Part shown: one piece after another, positions 17,519 through 26,470 of the stretch
Position numbering within the stretch: the first letter of the stretch is position 1
Layout of the letters: each line of letters starts with the position of its first letter
NCBI RefSeq assembly: GCF_030053155.1
Contig: NZ_CP125640.1
Span: 2,356,001 to 2,420,000 of the forward strand
DNA: 64,000 nt
Reading direction: 5' to 3'
DNA from: Rhizobium sp. BT03
Lineage (GTDB): Bacteria; Pseudomonadota; Alphaproteobacteria; Rhizobiales; Rhizobiaceae
Notes under the pieces: model-generated
Databases searched by the model: none
The model's input: the letters and a program-made list of their open reading frames with translations, nothing else
What the model was told of the DNA's origin: nothing
Position numbers and translations under genes: made by a program

Positions 17519-18750
17519 CAGCGCATAATTGCCGGTTCTGCAACACTCCGCTGACGCACCGTTTTGTCGACCTTGGCTCGACGCCGCTCGCCAATGCCTA
17601 TCTGACTGAAGAGCAGCTCAAGCAGCCGGAACCATCCTATCCGCTGCGCGCTTTCGTCTGCTCGCAATGCTGGCTGGTGCAGGCCGACGCCTTCGTTCCA
17701 CCGGAGGATATCTTCAGCCACTACGCCTATTTCTCCTCCTACAGCGACAGCTGGGTGGAACATGCGCGCCAGTTCACCGTCACGGCCCGCGAGCGTTTCG
17801 GCCTCGGCCCGACATCGCAGGTCATCGAGGTGGCAAGCAATGACGGCTATCTGCTGAAGCATTTCGTCGAGGCCGGCGTGCCGGTGCTGGGCATCGAGCC
17901 GGCTGAGAATGTCGCTGAGGTGGCGCGGCAGATCGGCGTTCCCACGGAAGCGCGCTTCTTCGGCAAGGAAACGGCTGCCGACCTCGTCTCGCGCGGCCTT
18001 GCCGCCGACATCGTCATCGGCAACAACGTGCTGGCGCATGTGCCCGATATCAACGACTTCGTCGGTGGGCTCTCTGCCGTTCTGAAGCCGGATGGCGTCG
18101 TCAGCGTCGAATTCCCGCATCTGCTGCGGCTGATGGAAAACATCCAGTTCGACACTGTCTATCACGAGCATTTCTACTATCTCTCGCTGCTCGCCGTCGA
18201 AAAGGTCTTCGCAGCGCACGGTCTCACGGTATTCGACGTGGAAGAACTGCCGACCCATGGCGGCAGTCTGCGCGTGCTTGCCTGCCGCTCAACATCCACA
18301 GCGCACCCAACCAGCCACGGCCTTGCCAAAGTGCGCGCCGATGAGACCTCCGCCGGCTTCGACAGGACAGAGACCTACGAGGCCTTCCAGAGCCGTGTGG
18401 CGCCGATCAAGGACGGGCTGCTTGCCTTCCTCAACGAAGCCAAGCAGAACGGCAAGAGTGTCGCTGCCTATGGCGCTGCTGCCAAGGGCAACACGCTGCT
18501 GAACTTCTGCGGCGTCGGCACCGAACTCATCGACTATGTCGTCGACCGCAACCCGCACAAGCAGGGCCATTACCTGCCGGGCAGCAAGCTGCCGATCTAC
18601 GCGCCGGAGAAGATGGACGAGACGCAGCCGGATTACGTGCTCATCCTGCCCTGGAACATCAAGAACGAAGTCGTCGCGGCCAATGGCAGGGTCGGTGCCT
18701 GGGGCGGACGCTTCGCCGTGGCCGTGCCGGAACTGACGGTGCTCGGATGA
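17515..18750 (+). CDS. NDP-sugar C-methyltransferase (TylC3/NovU type), block 2
   Basis: 411-residue paralogue of the protein at 10145-11368 with the same three-part design: zinc module CRFCNTPLTHRFVDLGSTPL and CSQCW, SAM core VIEVASNDGYLLKHFVEAG, then FDTVYHEHFYYLSLLA, PTHGGSLRVLAC and GAAAKGNTLLNFCG. Here it directly follows rfbG (ATGA overlap at 17515-17518), so its probable substrate is CDP-4-keto-6-deoxyglucose or a derivative, methylated at C3. GC-rich codons match chromosomal neighbours, unlike its block 1 paralogue, so the two were not produced by a recent local duplication. Confidence 0.87.
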   Translation: MTAHNCRFCNTPLTHRFVDLGSTPLANAYLTEEQLKQPEPSYPLRAFVCSQCWLVQADAFVPPEDIFSHYAYFSSYSDSWVEHARQFTVTARERFGLGPTSQVIEVASNDGYLLKHFVEAGVPVLGIEPAENVAEVARQIGVPTEARFFGKETAADLVSRGLAADIVIGNNVLAHVPDINDFVGGLSAVLKPDGVVSVEFPHLLRLMENIQFDTVYHEHFYYLSLLAVEKVFAAHGLTVFDVEELPTHGGSLRVLACRSTSTAHPTSHGLAKVRADETSAGFDRTETYEAFQSRVAPIKDGLLAFLNEAKQNGKSVAAYGAAAKGNTLLNFCGVGTELIDYVVDRNPHKQGHYLPGSKLPIYAPEKMDETQPDYVLILPWNIKNEVVAANGRVGAWGGRFAVAVPELTVLG

Positions 18751-19289
18751 AATTTCTTCCGACCGCGGTTTCGGGCGCCTTTATCGTGGAAGTCGACGCG
18801 CGCACCGACGACCGGGGAATGTTCGCACGAACTTTCGACGCGCAGACCTTTGCGGGCAGCGGTCTCGTGCCGGTCTACCCACAGTGCAACGTCTCGCAGA
18901 ACCACAGGCGCGGGACGCTGCGCGGCATGCATTACCAAGCTCAGCCGCGGCCGGAGATCAAGCTGGTGCGAGCCACGCGCGGCAGAGTCTTCGACGTGGC
19001 GCTCGATCTGAGGCCGGATTCGCCGAGTTATCTCCAATGGGCTTCCGTCGAGCTCGATGCTGCCAGTTGCAACGCTTTCTACATACCTGCCGGATGCGCG
19101 CACGGCTTCCTGACGCTCGAGGACGACTGCGAACTCTTCTACCAGATGTCGGAAGCCTACGTGCCGGAACTTGCCCGTGGCGTCCGCTGGGACGATCCCG
19201 CCTTTTCCATCACTTGGCCGTTCACGCCGAGCGTCATCAGCGAGCGCGACGCCGCGCTTGAAAGCTATAGCCAGGAAACAAGCGTTTGA
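18747..19289 (+). CDS. RmlC-like NDP-4-keto-6-deoxyhexose 3,5-epimerase
   Basis: 180-residue cupin of the RmlC family. It shows DDRGMFARTFDAQTF, NVSQNHRRGTLRGMHYQAQP with the active-site histidine, IKLVRATRGRVFDVALDLR, FYIPAGCAHGFLTL and ELFYQMSEAYVPE. It would invert C5 and/or C3 of the keto sugar, here presumably CDP-linked, and so set the L- or D-configuration of the final sugar. Start overlaps the C-methyltransferase stop (ATGA). No RmlD-like 4-ketoreductase gene follows, so the 4-keto group may be consumed by the aminotransferase at 20601. Confidence 0.88.
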   Translation: MKFLPTAVSGAFIVEVDARTDDRGMFARTFDAQTFAGSGLVPVYPQCNVSQNHRRGTLRGMHYQAQPRPEIKLVRATRGRVFDVALDLRPDSPSYLQWASVELDAASCNAFYIPAGCAHGFLTLEDDCELFYQMSEAYVPELARGVRWDDPAFSITWPFTPSVISERDAALESYSQETSV

Positions 19290-20524
19290 ACGGCATCAAA
19301 CTCAGCATCTGCATCCCGACCTACAATCGTGAAGCCTATCTCAGAAACTCGCTGACCTATTGCGAGAACGACTACAAGTTCGACTTTCCCTTCGAAGTGG
19401 TCATCTGCGACAATGCCTCCACGGACGGCACGCAACAGGTGGTCGAGGAATTCATCGGCCGCGGGCTGCCGATCCGCTACTACAAGCGTGAAACCAACGC
19501 CGGCGCCGCGGCGAACGTCACGAGCGCTCTGCGCCTCGGCAAGGGCGAATATCTCATCTACCTGGCCGACGACGATATCCTGATTGCCGATGCGGTGGCC
19601 GACACGATCAGGTATCTCGACAACAATCGCGAGGTGACCTGCGCCCATGCGCCGTGGTTCCTTTACGACGAAGTCGCTAAAACCGACATCATGAAGTTCT
19701 ACAATGTCGAGGAAGATCGGAAGTTTCCACACGGCAGCTTCGGCGACGTTTTCCAATTTATCTGCCAACGACACATCTTTCCGGAAATCGCGATCTACCG
19801 CTCATCAACCCTGCGGTCGGCCTGGGTCCCGCGGGATTTCTGCTTCTACCCGTTCCCGTTCCTTGCGCATTTTCTCGATCAGGGCGCGATTGCTTTCCTG
19901 CAACGGCCGTTCTACCGCTCGATCGCCAATTCGGCGATCGCCCGCGATCGCCCGCAGGAAGGCACCAATGACGTCATGACGAGCTGGGATCGCTATCGTG
20001 GCGGGCTTGAATATTTCCTCTATACCGGCGTCAAGCGGGGGGCGCTGACCCTCACACCCGAGACGCATCTCAAATATGAGGGGATGTGCAAGATCTTCAC
20101 GCTCAATCGCATGGCGGTCGCCTTCCGCTTCTGGGCAGAGCGCAAGAATTTCATCAAGGCCTATGAGCTCTATACCCGTATCATGTGGGGCGGGATGCTC
20201 GACCACCCGGAAATCCGCCCCTTCCGTGAAAGGCTGCCCCTCATGGTCGTCTTCCAGACGCTGGTGAGCGAAGTGAATTCGGCAATCGGCATCGATACGC
20301 TGCTTCTCGGCGGCTTCTCGGAAATCGCGGCGCTCGAAGGCCTGATGCGCGAACTCGGCCTCAGCGAAAAGGTGAGGGTGACGACAGAACTCAGCGACAG
20401 TGCACTCGACAGCACTGCCGTCTTCGTCAGCGTCAACAGCGACCGCGAATATTTCGTAGCCCTCGGCTACCTGCCCAATCTGGTGTTCCACGAGCACGAT
20501 CTTGCCCGGCACATCATCATGTGA
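19286..20524 (+). CDS. Glycosyltransferase family 2 (GT-A)
   Basis: 412 residues. The N-terminal GT-A domain has LSICIPTYNREAYLRNSLTY, VVICDNASTDGTQQVVEEF and the metal-binding LIYLADDDILIADAV. The C-terminal half is unassigned and includes LLLGGFSEIAALEGLMRELG, a segment with a Rossmann-like look. Translation likely starts at TTG 19286, overlapping the previous stop as TTGA and preceded by AGGAAA. It is the only transferase of block 2, so it is the candidate for adding the CDP-derived sugar. Confidence 0.83.
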   Translation: MNGIKLSICIPTYNREAYLRNSLTYCENDYKFDFPFEVVICDNASTDGTQQVVEEFIGRGLPIRYYKRETNAGAAANVTSALRLGKGEYLIYLADDDILIADAVADTIRYLDNNREVTCAHAPWFLYDEVAKTDIMKFYNVEEDRKFPHGSFGDVFQFICQRHIFPEIAIYRSSTLRSAWVPRDFCFYPFPFLAHFLDQGAIAFLQRPFYRSIANSAIARDRPQEGTNDVMTSWDRYRGGLEYFLYTGVKRGALTLTPETHLKYEGMCKIFTLNRMAVAFRFWAERKNFIKAYELYTRIMWGGMLDHPEIRPFRERLPLMVVFQTLVSEVNSAIGIDTLLLGGFSEIAALEGLMRELGLSEKVRVTTELSDSALDSTAVFVSVNSDREYFVALGYLPNLVFHEHDLARHIIM

Positions 20525-20600
20525 GCCTCGCGCCAGTTTCAAAAACTAGCGTCGTGGCGGGCGCCTGCGTCTTGATTTCAATTCAACAGAAATTAGCGGC

Positions 20601-21749
20601 ATGACAAACAGGATCTTCTACACCAAGCCTTCCATCACCCAGCTTGAAACCGATTATGCCACGGATGCGGCAGCGACCGGCTGGGGTGCACGCTGCTACG
20701 ACTACATCAACCGCTTCGAACGCGACTTCAAGACCTATCTCGGCAGCGACTTCGCCATCGCGACATCGAGCTGCACCGGCGCCATGCACATGGGCCTGGC
20801 CGCGCTCGGCGTCGGCGAAGGCGACGAAGTCATCCTAGCCGACACCAACTGGGTCGCCACCGTTTCGCCGATCGTCCATCTCGGCGCCAATCCGGTCTTC
20901 GTCGATGTGCTGCCGGATTCCTGGTGCATCGATCCTGAAGAGGTCGAGCGGCACATCACTCCGAAGACCAGGGCGATCATCGCGACTCACATCTACGGCA
21001 ATCTTTGCGACATGGATGCGCTGCTCAAGATCGGCAAGCGCACGGGCATCCCGGTGATCGAGGACGCGGCGGAAGCGGTCGGCTCCGTCTGGAACGGCCG
21101 CCGGGCCGGCTCGATGGGCGCCTTCGGCACCTTCTCTTTCCACGGCACGAAGACGTTGACGACAGGCGAAGGCGGTATGTTCGTCACCAGCGACGCCGCG
21201 CTTTACGAGCGGGTGCTGACGCTCAGCAACCACGGTCGGGCTCGCGGCCAGACCAAGCAATTCTGGCCCGACGCAATCGGCTTCAAATACAAGATGTCCA
21301 ACATCCAGGCGGCCATCGGTTGCGCACAGCTCGAACGCATCGAAGAGCTCGTCGCCCGCAAGCGGGAGATCCTCGCCGCCTACATGGTCCGGCTTTCCGC
21401 CCTGCCCGGCATCTCGATGAACCCGGAATACAGCGGCACGATCAACGGCGCTTGGATGCCGACCGCGGTCTTTCACCCGTCGACGGGTACTACCCGCGAG
21501 ATGATGCAGCAGGCCTTCGAGATCGCCAATATCGACGCGCGCGTCTTCTTCTATCCCCTGTCCAGCCTCGACATGTTCGAGGATCGGCCACAGAACGTGA
21601 ACGCCTGGAGCATTCCGGGCCGCGCGATCAACCTGCCCAGCTATCACGACATGAGCGAAGCCGATATCGATCGGGTGTCAGCAACGTTGCTCGATGTCGC
21701 GGCCGGACGGATTTACCACAACAGCACGGCATTGCGGCAGTCGGTCTAA
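20601..21749 (+). CDS. DegT/DnrJ/EryC1/StrS family sugar aminotransferase, block 2
   Basis: 382-residue PLP enzyme. It carries TSSCTGAMHMGLAALGVGEG, VIEDAAEAVGSVWNGRRAGS, the Schiff-base lysine in FSFHGTKTLTTGEGGMF and GFKYKMSNIQAAIGCAQLER. The overall look is that of perosamine-synthase-like 4-aminotransferases. Placed after rfbF-rfbG-C-methyltransferase-epimerase and with no ketoreductase present, amination at C4 of the C-methylated keto sugar is the simplest reading (inference). A 76-base gap separates it from the GT2 gene. Confidence 0.85.
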   Translation: MTNRIFYTKPSITQLETDYATDAAATGWGARCYDYINRFERDFKTYLGSDFAIATSSCTGAMHMGLAALGVGEGDEVILADTNWVATVSPIVHLGANPVFVDVLPDSWCIDPEEVERHITPKTRAIIATHIYGNLCDMDALLKIGKRTGIPVIEDAAEAVGSVWNGRRAGSMGAFGTFSFHGTKTLTTGEGGMFVTSDAALYERVLTLSNHGRARGQTKQFWPDAIGFKYKMSNIQAAIGCAQLERIEELVARKREILAAYMVRLSALPGISMNPEYSGTINGAWMPTAVFHPSTGTTREMMQQAFEIANIDARVFFYPLSSLDMFEDRPQNVNAWSIPGRAINLPSYHDMSEADIDRVSATLLDVAAGRIYHNSTALRQSV

Positions 21750-21780
21750 GACAGCCTACAGCGAAGGACAAAGAACAGTC

Positions 21781-22539
21781 ATGACCACAAAGGACGATCG
21801 TCTCGAATTCGAAGCCCACAAGCGGGAAATGTCACTTGCGCTCGGCAAGGACGAGGCAAGTTTCCAACAATCGCTGAACACGCTGATCGGGCTCGACAAA
21901 TTCGACTACTTCTATCTGTGGTCGTGGATGGGGGTGCCGATCATCCAGCTTCCGGTTGATATCCTGGCGACTCAGGAGGTCATCTGGGCGACCAAGCCCG
22001 ATGTCATCATCGAGACCGGCATCGCGCGCGGCGGCTCGCTGATCTTCATGGCGTCGATCCTCGCCGCCATGGGCAACGACGCGGCCAAAGTTGTCGGCGT
22101 CGACATCGACATCCGCGCCCATAATCGCGAGTCGATCGAATCCCATCCGATGTCGAGCCGGATCAAGATGATCCAGGGCGGTTCCGTCGACGACGAGGTG
22201 CTTGCTGCCGTCAAGGCCGAGATTCCGCCGGGCGCCCGGGTGATGGTGGTGCTCGACAGCGACCATTCCTACGAGCACGTTCTGGCCGAATGCCGTGCCT
22301 ACGGTCCTCTGGTAACGGAAGGCTGCTACCTCGTCGTCGCCGACACGCTCATCGGCCACCTGACCGAGGAACAAGCCTTCACAAAGCGCTCCAAGGTCTG
22401 GCTGCGCGGCAATGAGCCGTTGAAGGCCGTCACCGACTATCTGGCGGAAACCGACCGTTTCGAAGTCGATCCCGTTCTGAACGGCAAGCTCGTGCTGTCT
22501 TCCTCGCCGGGTGGCTACTGCGTCTGCCGCAAGGCGTGA
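21781..22539 (+). CDS. Cephalosporin hydroxylase (CmcI)-family protein, putative sugar O-methyltransferase
   Basis: 252 residues. The SAM-binding region reads DVIIETGIARGGSLIFMASI and VVGVDIDIRAHNRESIESHP, followed by VMVVLDSDHSYEHVLAECRA, all typical of the CmcI/RhlO-type class I methyltransferases that O-methylate sugars (for example rhamnosyl O-methyltransferases) or small molecules. Despite the historical family name, methyl transfer is the likelier activity in a polysaccharide cluster. ATG 21781 (MTTKDDRLEFEAHK) is selected; the longer frame to 21694 overlaps the aminotransferase. Confidence 0.8.
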   Translation: MTTKDDRLEFEAHKREMSLALGKDEASFQQSLNTLIGLDKFDYFYLWSWMGVPIIQLPVDILATQEVIWATKPDVIIETGIARGGSLIFMASILAAMGNDAAKVVGVDIDIRAHNRESIESHPMSSRIKMIQGGSVDDEVLAAVKAEIPPGARVMVVLDSDHSYEHVLAECRAYGPLVTEGCYLVVADTLIGHLTEEQAFTKRSKVWLRGNEPLKAVTDYLAETDRFEVDPVLNGKLVLSSSPGGYCVCRKA

Positions 22540-22563
22540 GCGGACAATCAGGGATCGTCGTTC

Positions 22564-23238
22564 ATGGCGCAGGTCGATATCGTCAGCCTCAAGGACAATG
22601 CGGATCCGGCCAGACGGCTCCGACTGCCGATCAGGGACAATAGCGGCAGGCATCTGGGCGACCTGCAATGCATCGACAGGTCGATGCTCGACGCGCCCGG
22701 CCTGATCGACGACCTGACGCAGTGGCGCAACCAGTCGATGCCGTTTTTCCTCACCCAGTTCAGCGGCACCGAGGAACGCACGCGGCGCTGGCTCGAAACC
22801 ATCTCGCTGCCCGCCGCCGACCGAATCCTATTCGTCATTTGCGATCCCGGCGGAAACCGACTCGGCAATTTCGGCCTCTGCAACATCCGGCCCGGCGCCG
22901 CCGAATTCGACAACGTCATCCGCGGCCGGGCGAGCGGTATCGGCAACCTGATGTTCCATTGCGGCATGACAATGCTGGAGTGGATGTTCTCAGGACTTAG
23001 GGCCGAAACCGCCGAGTTGCACGTCTTCTCCCACAATGAAAAAGCAATCGGCCTCTATAAGCGGCTGGGTTTTGCGACTGCCGAAAGCCTGCCGCTGCGG
23101 CGCGCCGAAGAAGAGGGCATGGTCAAATATTCGGTCGTCGGTCGACCGGACGCCAATGCCGGCTTCGACTATCTGAGGATGGAGCTTCCGAGAGCATATT
23201 TCCGGCAGGCGCATCCGGCGGCTTTGCCGACCGGCTGA
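22564..23238 (+). CDS. GNAT-family acyltransferase of the sugar cluster
   Basis: 224 residues. The N-terminal part is unassigned; the GNAT core follows with FVICDPGGNRLGNFGLCNIR, a helix region FHCGMTMLEWMFSGL, and the C-terminal VFSHNEKAIGLYKRLGFATA that is highly typical of RimJ/RimL-like acetyltransferases. Situated 24 bases after the CmcI-like gene and after an aminotransferase, it probably N-acylates the amino sugar of block 2, as WecD- and FdtC-like enzymes do elsewhere. It ends the block; the next gene is convergent. Confidence 0.8.
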   Translation: MAQVDIVSLKDNADPARRLRLPIRDNSGRHLGDLQCIDRSMLDAPGLIDDLTQWRNQSMPFFLTQFSGTEERTRRWLETISLPAADRILFVICDPGGNRLGNFGLCNIRPGAAEFDNVIRGRASGIGNLMFHCGMTMLEWMFSGLRAETAELHVFSHNEKAIGLYKRLGFATAESLPLRRAEEEGMVKYSVVGRPDANAGFDYLRMELPRAYFRQAHPAALPTG

Positions 23239-23243
23239 GGAAC

Positions 23244-23576
23244 CTACCGCACCGGCTGATAGTGGCCGCGCAGCGGGACCTTGTCGTCCATCGAAATGAA
23301 ACCGTCGCGTTCGCAGACATACATCAGCGTCGGCATGCCGCCCGAGCGGAAGATCTCGTCATAACGGCGGCGGATCTGGACGGTTTCGGTGCGGCAATTA
23401 TAGGATTCCTCCTCCTTCTTGTCCGGCTGCGCCTTGACGCCGGGCAGACCCTTGTAGGGGTAGAGGGGCTGAACGCCGGAATCGAGTGACTTCGTCCAGT
23501 CGACGGCAAAGGCGGATGCGGGCGCAAGGCTGGACATGGCGACGAGCGATATCAGAAGCATCATCATAGGCCGCAT
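23244..23576 (-). CDS. Small secreted protein of unknown function
   Basis: 110 residues with a signal peptide (MRPMMMLLISLVAMSSLAPA, cleavage after SAFA). The mature part is polar, with EEESYNCRTETVQIRRRYDE and MPTLMYVCERDGFISMDDKV; the two cysteines could form a disulfide. No family recognised. ATG 23576 is used because it gives a clean signal peptide; a start at 23639 adds a basic extension. It lies just downstream of the chain-length gene in the opposite orientation to block 2 and could be exported with that polysaccharide system. Confidence 0.6.
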   Translation of the reverse strand: MRPMMMLLISLVAMSSLAPASAFAVDWTKSLDSGVQPLYPYKGLPGVKAQPDKKEEESYNCRTETVQIRRRYDEIFRSGGMPTLMYVCERDGFISMDDKVPLRGHYQPVR

Positions 23577-23635
23577 GGGAATTCTCCGCCGGCGACAAAC
23601 CGCCTTCCCGGATGTAGGAAACCCGACGACCGCCA

Positions 23636-25297
23636 TCAAGCGGCCGCAGCCGGCGATTTCCTGAAATAGCTTCTGACGACGGGGTGGCCGAAGAGGCTGG
23701 CGAGGATCGCAAAACCGGCGCCGACGACAAAACCGGCGAGAAGACCGCCGATGATGCCGGCGACCAGCAGGATCTTCTTTCCCGGGCCGTCGGCCTTCAC
23801 AGGCGGCTCGGCCGGCGAGATGACGCGAATGTTGCTCTGGTTGAGGTTCTGCTCCTCGCTCGTCTGGCTGGAGCGCTTCAGCACCGTCTCGTAGATATCG
23901 CGCGCCGCCGTCGCCTTGCGCTGCAATTCGTTCAATTCCACCTGCTTGTCCGAGGTACTCGCCTGCAGCGCCTTCTGGACGGCAAGTTCCTTGGCGATAC
24001 TGTCCTCGGCGGCCTTGGCCTGCTCGTATTCGCCTCTTGCCGACGTCGCGAGCCGCTGCAACTCGCCCTTGATTTCGCCTGATATGCTCTGCAGCGAGGA
24101 GCGGGCCGCCTGCAGGCGGGGGTGGCGCGTGCCCATCTGGCTTTCTAGGCTGCCGACGGCAGCGGCCTGGGTGGCATATTGCTGGCGCAGGCTGACGAGC
24201 GGCGAGGTGACGCCGCCTTCCGCCTGATTGCCGGCGACGATGTCCTCGACGCGCAGATTGGCGACGGCGTCGGCGCGGGCCTTGGCCTGGATGGTCTTTT
24301 CCTGGGCCGTCACCAGCATCGTGTTCAGCGAGACGAGCCGCTGATCGGAAATCAGATTGCCTTCGGTGGCGGCCATGTCGTTGTCGGCGCGGAAGGTTTC
24401 GACCGCCTGCTCGGCCTCCAGCACCTTCTGGCGCAGATCGTCGAGGCGTCCGTCGAGCGTCGAGGAGGTATTTTCATAGATGCCGTTCGAGGCGCTGTTC
24501 TCTTCCTCGGTGAAGGAGGTGACGACCTGATTGGCAAGCCTTGCGGATTTCTCGGGATCGTTGGTCGTCGCGGCAAGCGAAACGACATAGGTGCTGGCCT
24601 GGCGGGTAATGACCAATGCCTTCTGCAGGGTGCCGATTACGGCGGCGCCGTCGGTGCGGCCGCCGGTGAATTCCGGATCCTGATCGAGCTTCATGGTCTC
24701 GACGACGCGGCGCAGCACATTGCCCGAGGTCAGGATCTGCACCTGGCTGTCGATCAGCGTCGAGATCATTTCCGGCGAAGGCCCCGAAGATTGCCCGCCC
24801 GCATCGGCAAGGCCGATCTGGCGCGGATCGAAATAGAGGCTGCTGACGGCGGTGAATTTCTGCCCGATCGTGGGCGCCACCACCCCGCCGGCAACGGCGC
24901 CGATGAGCGCCAGACCCAGCACGACCAAGCGCCGGCTCCAGATCGCGGCGACGCTGGAGCGGAGGTCGAGAAGCGGTGCGGCAGGCACGGAGGCTACGGT
25001 CGGCGGCGCCTCGACGACAGGCTGTTTCATGGGCGCAGCCGGGGGCGCAATCGCGGGCGGAGGCGCCGGGCGCTCGGATCGGCGGGTTTGCGCAACACTT
25101 GCCGGCGGCGGCACAAAGGCGGGAGGGGCGGGGGCAGGAGGGGCGGGCTCGGGCGCCGGAGGGACGAAATCGTCCGGACGGACCACAGGACTGCGCGTAC
25201 GCACACCTTCCGGCGCAGTCTGAGGCGACTCATAACTGCGCCAGCCAGGGAGCCGGCTTACCCTGTTCCTGTCATACTGGTTCATACGCGCACTCAT
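23636..25297 (-). CDS. Wzz/ExoP-like polysaccharide chain-length (PCP) protein without kinase domain
   Basis: 553-residue inner-membrane protein that likely sets chain length or couples export of a polysaccharide. Order: a Pro/Ala-rich cytoplasmic N-terminus of about 100 residues, a first membrane segment (LVVLGLALIGAVAGGVVAP), a Wzz domain (KFTAVSSLYFDPRQIG, SQVQILTSGNVLRRVVE), a long periplasmic coiled-coil with RHPRLQAARSSLQSISGEIK, the Pro-rich SNIRVISPAEPPVKADGPGK before the second membrane segment, and a very short tail. The BY-kinase ATPase of Wzc/ExoP is absent. It is divergent from the GH5-polymerase-acyltransferase operon, with a 13-base palindrome between. Confidence 0.85.
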   Translation of the reverse strand: MSARMNQYDRNRVSRLPGWRSYESPQTAPEGVRTRSPVVRPDDFVPPAPEPAPPAPAPPAFVPPPASVAQTRRSERPAPPPAIAPPAAPMKQPVVEAPPTVASVPAAPLLDLRSSVAAIWSRRLVVLGLALIGAVAGGVVAPTIGQKFTAVSSLYFDPRQIGLADAGGQSSGPSPEMISTLIDSQVQILTSGNVLRRVVETMKLDQDPEFTGGRTDGAAVIGTLQKALVITRQASTYVVSLAATTNDPEKSARLANQVVTSFTEEENSASNGIYENTSSTLDGRLDDLRQKVLEAEQAVETFRADNDMAATEGNLISDQRLVSLNTMLVTAQEKTIQAKARADAVANLRVEDIVAGNQAEGGVTSPLVSLRQQYATQAAAVGSLESQMGTRHPRLQAARSSLQSISGEIKGELQRLATSARGEYEQAKAAEDSIAKELAVQKALQASTSDKQVELNELQRKATAARDIYETVLKRSSQTSEEQNLNQSNIRVISPAEPPVKADGPGKKILLVAGIIGGLLAGFVVGAGFAILASLFGHPVVRSYFRKSPAAAA

Positions 25298-25354
25298 GTC
25301 CCGCCCAGCATCAAAGACTGAAGCCGAGGTGCTGAGACTTTAGAAATTCTTAGC

Positions 25355-25367
25355 TAACGGACCGTTA
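25355..25367. promoter_or_regulatory. Palindrome in the divergent polysaccharide promoter
   Basis: TAACGG-A-CCGTTA is a perfect 13-base dyad in the only AT-rich stretch between the PCP gene and the GH5 gene, which face away from each other. It is a candidate operator for coordinated control; the protein that would bind it is unknown. Confidence 0.35.
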
Positions 25368-25420
25368 AAATAATTCGAGCGACGCCGATGTCGCGATTTG
25401 CCGGGATTACGAGGGTAGCG

Positions 25421-26470
25421 ATGAGGACGAGACGACATCTGACGGCGCTGCTGCTTGCGGCCGCTCTCGTCCCCTCGCCGACCCTTGCGGCCGACGCGCC
25501 CTGTTATCGCGGCGTCAATCTTTCCGGCGGCGAATATGGCGATCGCGACGGCATCTACGGCACGAACTATACCTATCCCAGTGAAGACACGATCGGCTAT
25601 TTTGCCAAAAAGGGCATGTCGATCATCCGGCTGCCCTTCCGCTGGGAGCGGCTGCAGCCGGCACTCGGCGGACGGCTCGACGAGGACGAACTCAAACGGA
25701 TCAACGATACGGTCGGCCTGATCCGCAAGCACGGCATGGCCGTGCTGCTCGACCCGCATAATTTCGGCTATTACGACAAGACGCAGGTCGGCACGGCGCC
25801 GGCGACGGACGCCGCCTTCGGTGATTTCTGGGCAAGGCTTGCGGTCGAATTCGCCAATCAGGACGGCGTTCTCTTCGGCCTGATGAACGAGCCGCACGAT
25901 ATCAAGGCGACGGACTGGCTCGATGCCGCCAATGCGGCGATCCGCAGCATCCGCGCCGTCGGCGCCCGCAACCTCATCCTGGTGCCGGGCACCGCCTGGA
26001 GCGGCGCTCACAGCTGGGAGAAGGATGTGATCGGCGGCGCCAACGGCACGGTGATGCTCGGCGTGCGCGATCCGCTCGACTTCTACGCCTATGAGGTCCA
26101 CCAGTATCTCGACATCGATTCTTCCGGAACCCATCCGACCTGCGAGGGTGCCCCCGCCGCTGCCGAAGCGATCGCCGGCGTCACCGCCTGGCTGAAGAAG
26201 AACCACAAGCGCGGCTTTCTCGGCGAATTCGGCGCCGCTGCCGACAAGGACTGCATGAGCGGACTGACCGAGATCTATGCCACCATGTCCGATAATGGCG
26301 ACGCCTGGCTCGGCTGGTCCTATTGGGCCGCGGGCGAATGGTGGCCCGCCGACGAGCCGTTCAACGTCCAGCCGCAAAAGGGCACTGAGCGGCCGCAGAT
26401 GCGGCTCCTCGCCAGTTCGGCAAAAGCCAGAGCCGGCGCCTGCGCCAGCGTCAAGCCGGCGGGGAAGTGA
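25421..26470 (+). CDS. Secreted GH5 endoglucanase (cellulase)
   Basis: 349-residue exported glycoside hydrolase family 5 protein. The signal peptide is MRTRRHLTALLLAAALVPSP with cleavage near LAA-DAP. Substrate-side motifs include RGVNLSGGEYG, IIRLPFRWERLQ and VLLDPHNFGYYD; the acid/base is E157 in LMNEPHDIKATDW and the nucleophile is E269 in GFLGEFGAAAD. ATG 25421 gives the best signal peptide; ATG 25388 is an alternative. Encoded just before a polymerase and an acyltransferase, it may trim or release the polysaccharide made by this locus rather than degrade plant cellulose, although both are possible for a rhizobium. Confidence 0.9.
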   Translation: MRTRRHLTALLLAAALVPSPTLAADAPCYRGVNLSGGEYGDRDGIYGTNYTYPSEDTIGYFAKKGMSIIRLPFRWERLQPALGGRLDEDELKRINDTVGLIRKHGMAVLLDPHNFGYYDKTQVGTAPATDAAFGDFWARLAVEFANQDGVLFGLMNEPHDIKATDWLDAANAAIRSIRAVGARNLILVPGTAWSGAHSWEKDVIGGANGTVMLGVRDPLDFYAYEVHQYLDIDSSGTHPTCEGAPAAAEAIAGVTAWLKKNHKRGFLGEFGAAADKDCMSGLTEIYATMSDNGDAWLGWSYWAAGEWWPADEPFNVQPQKGTERPQMRLLASSAKARAGACASVKPAGK

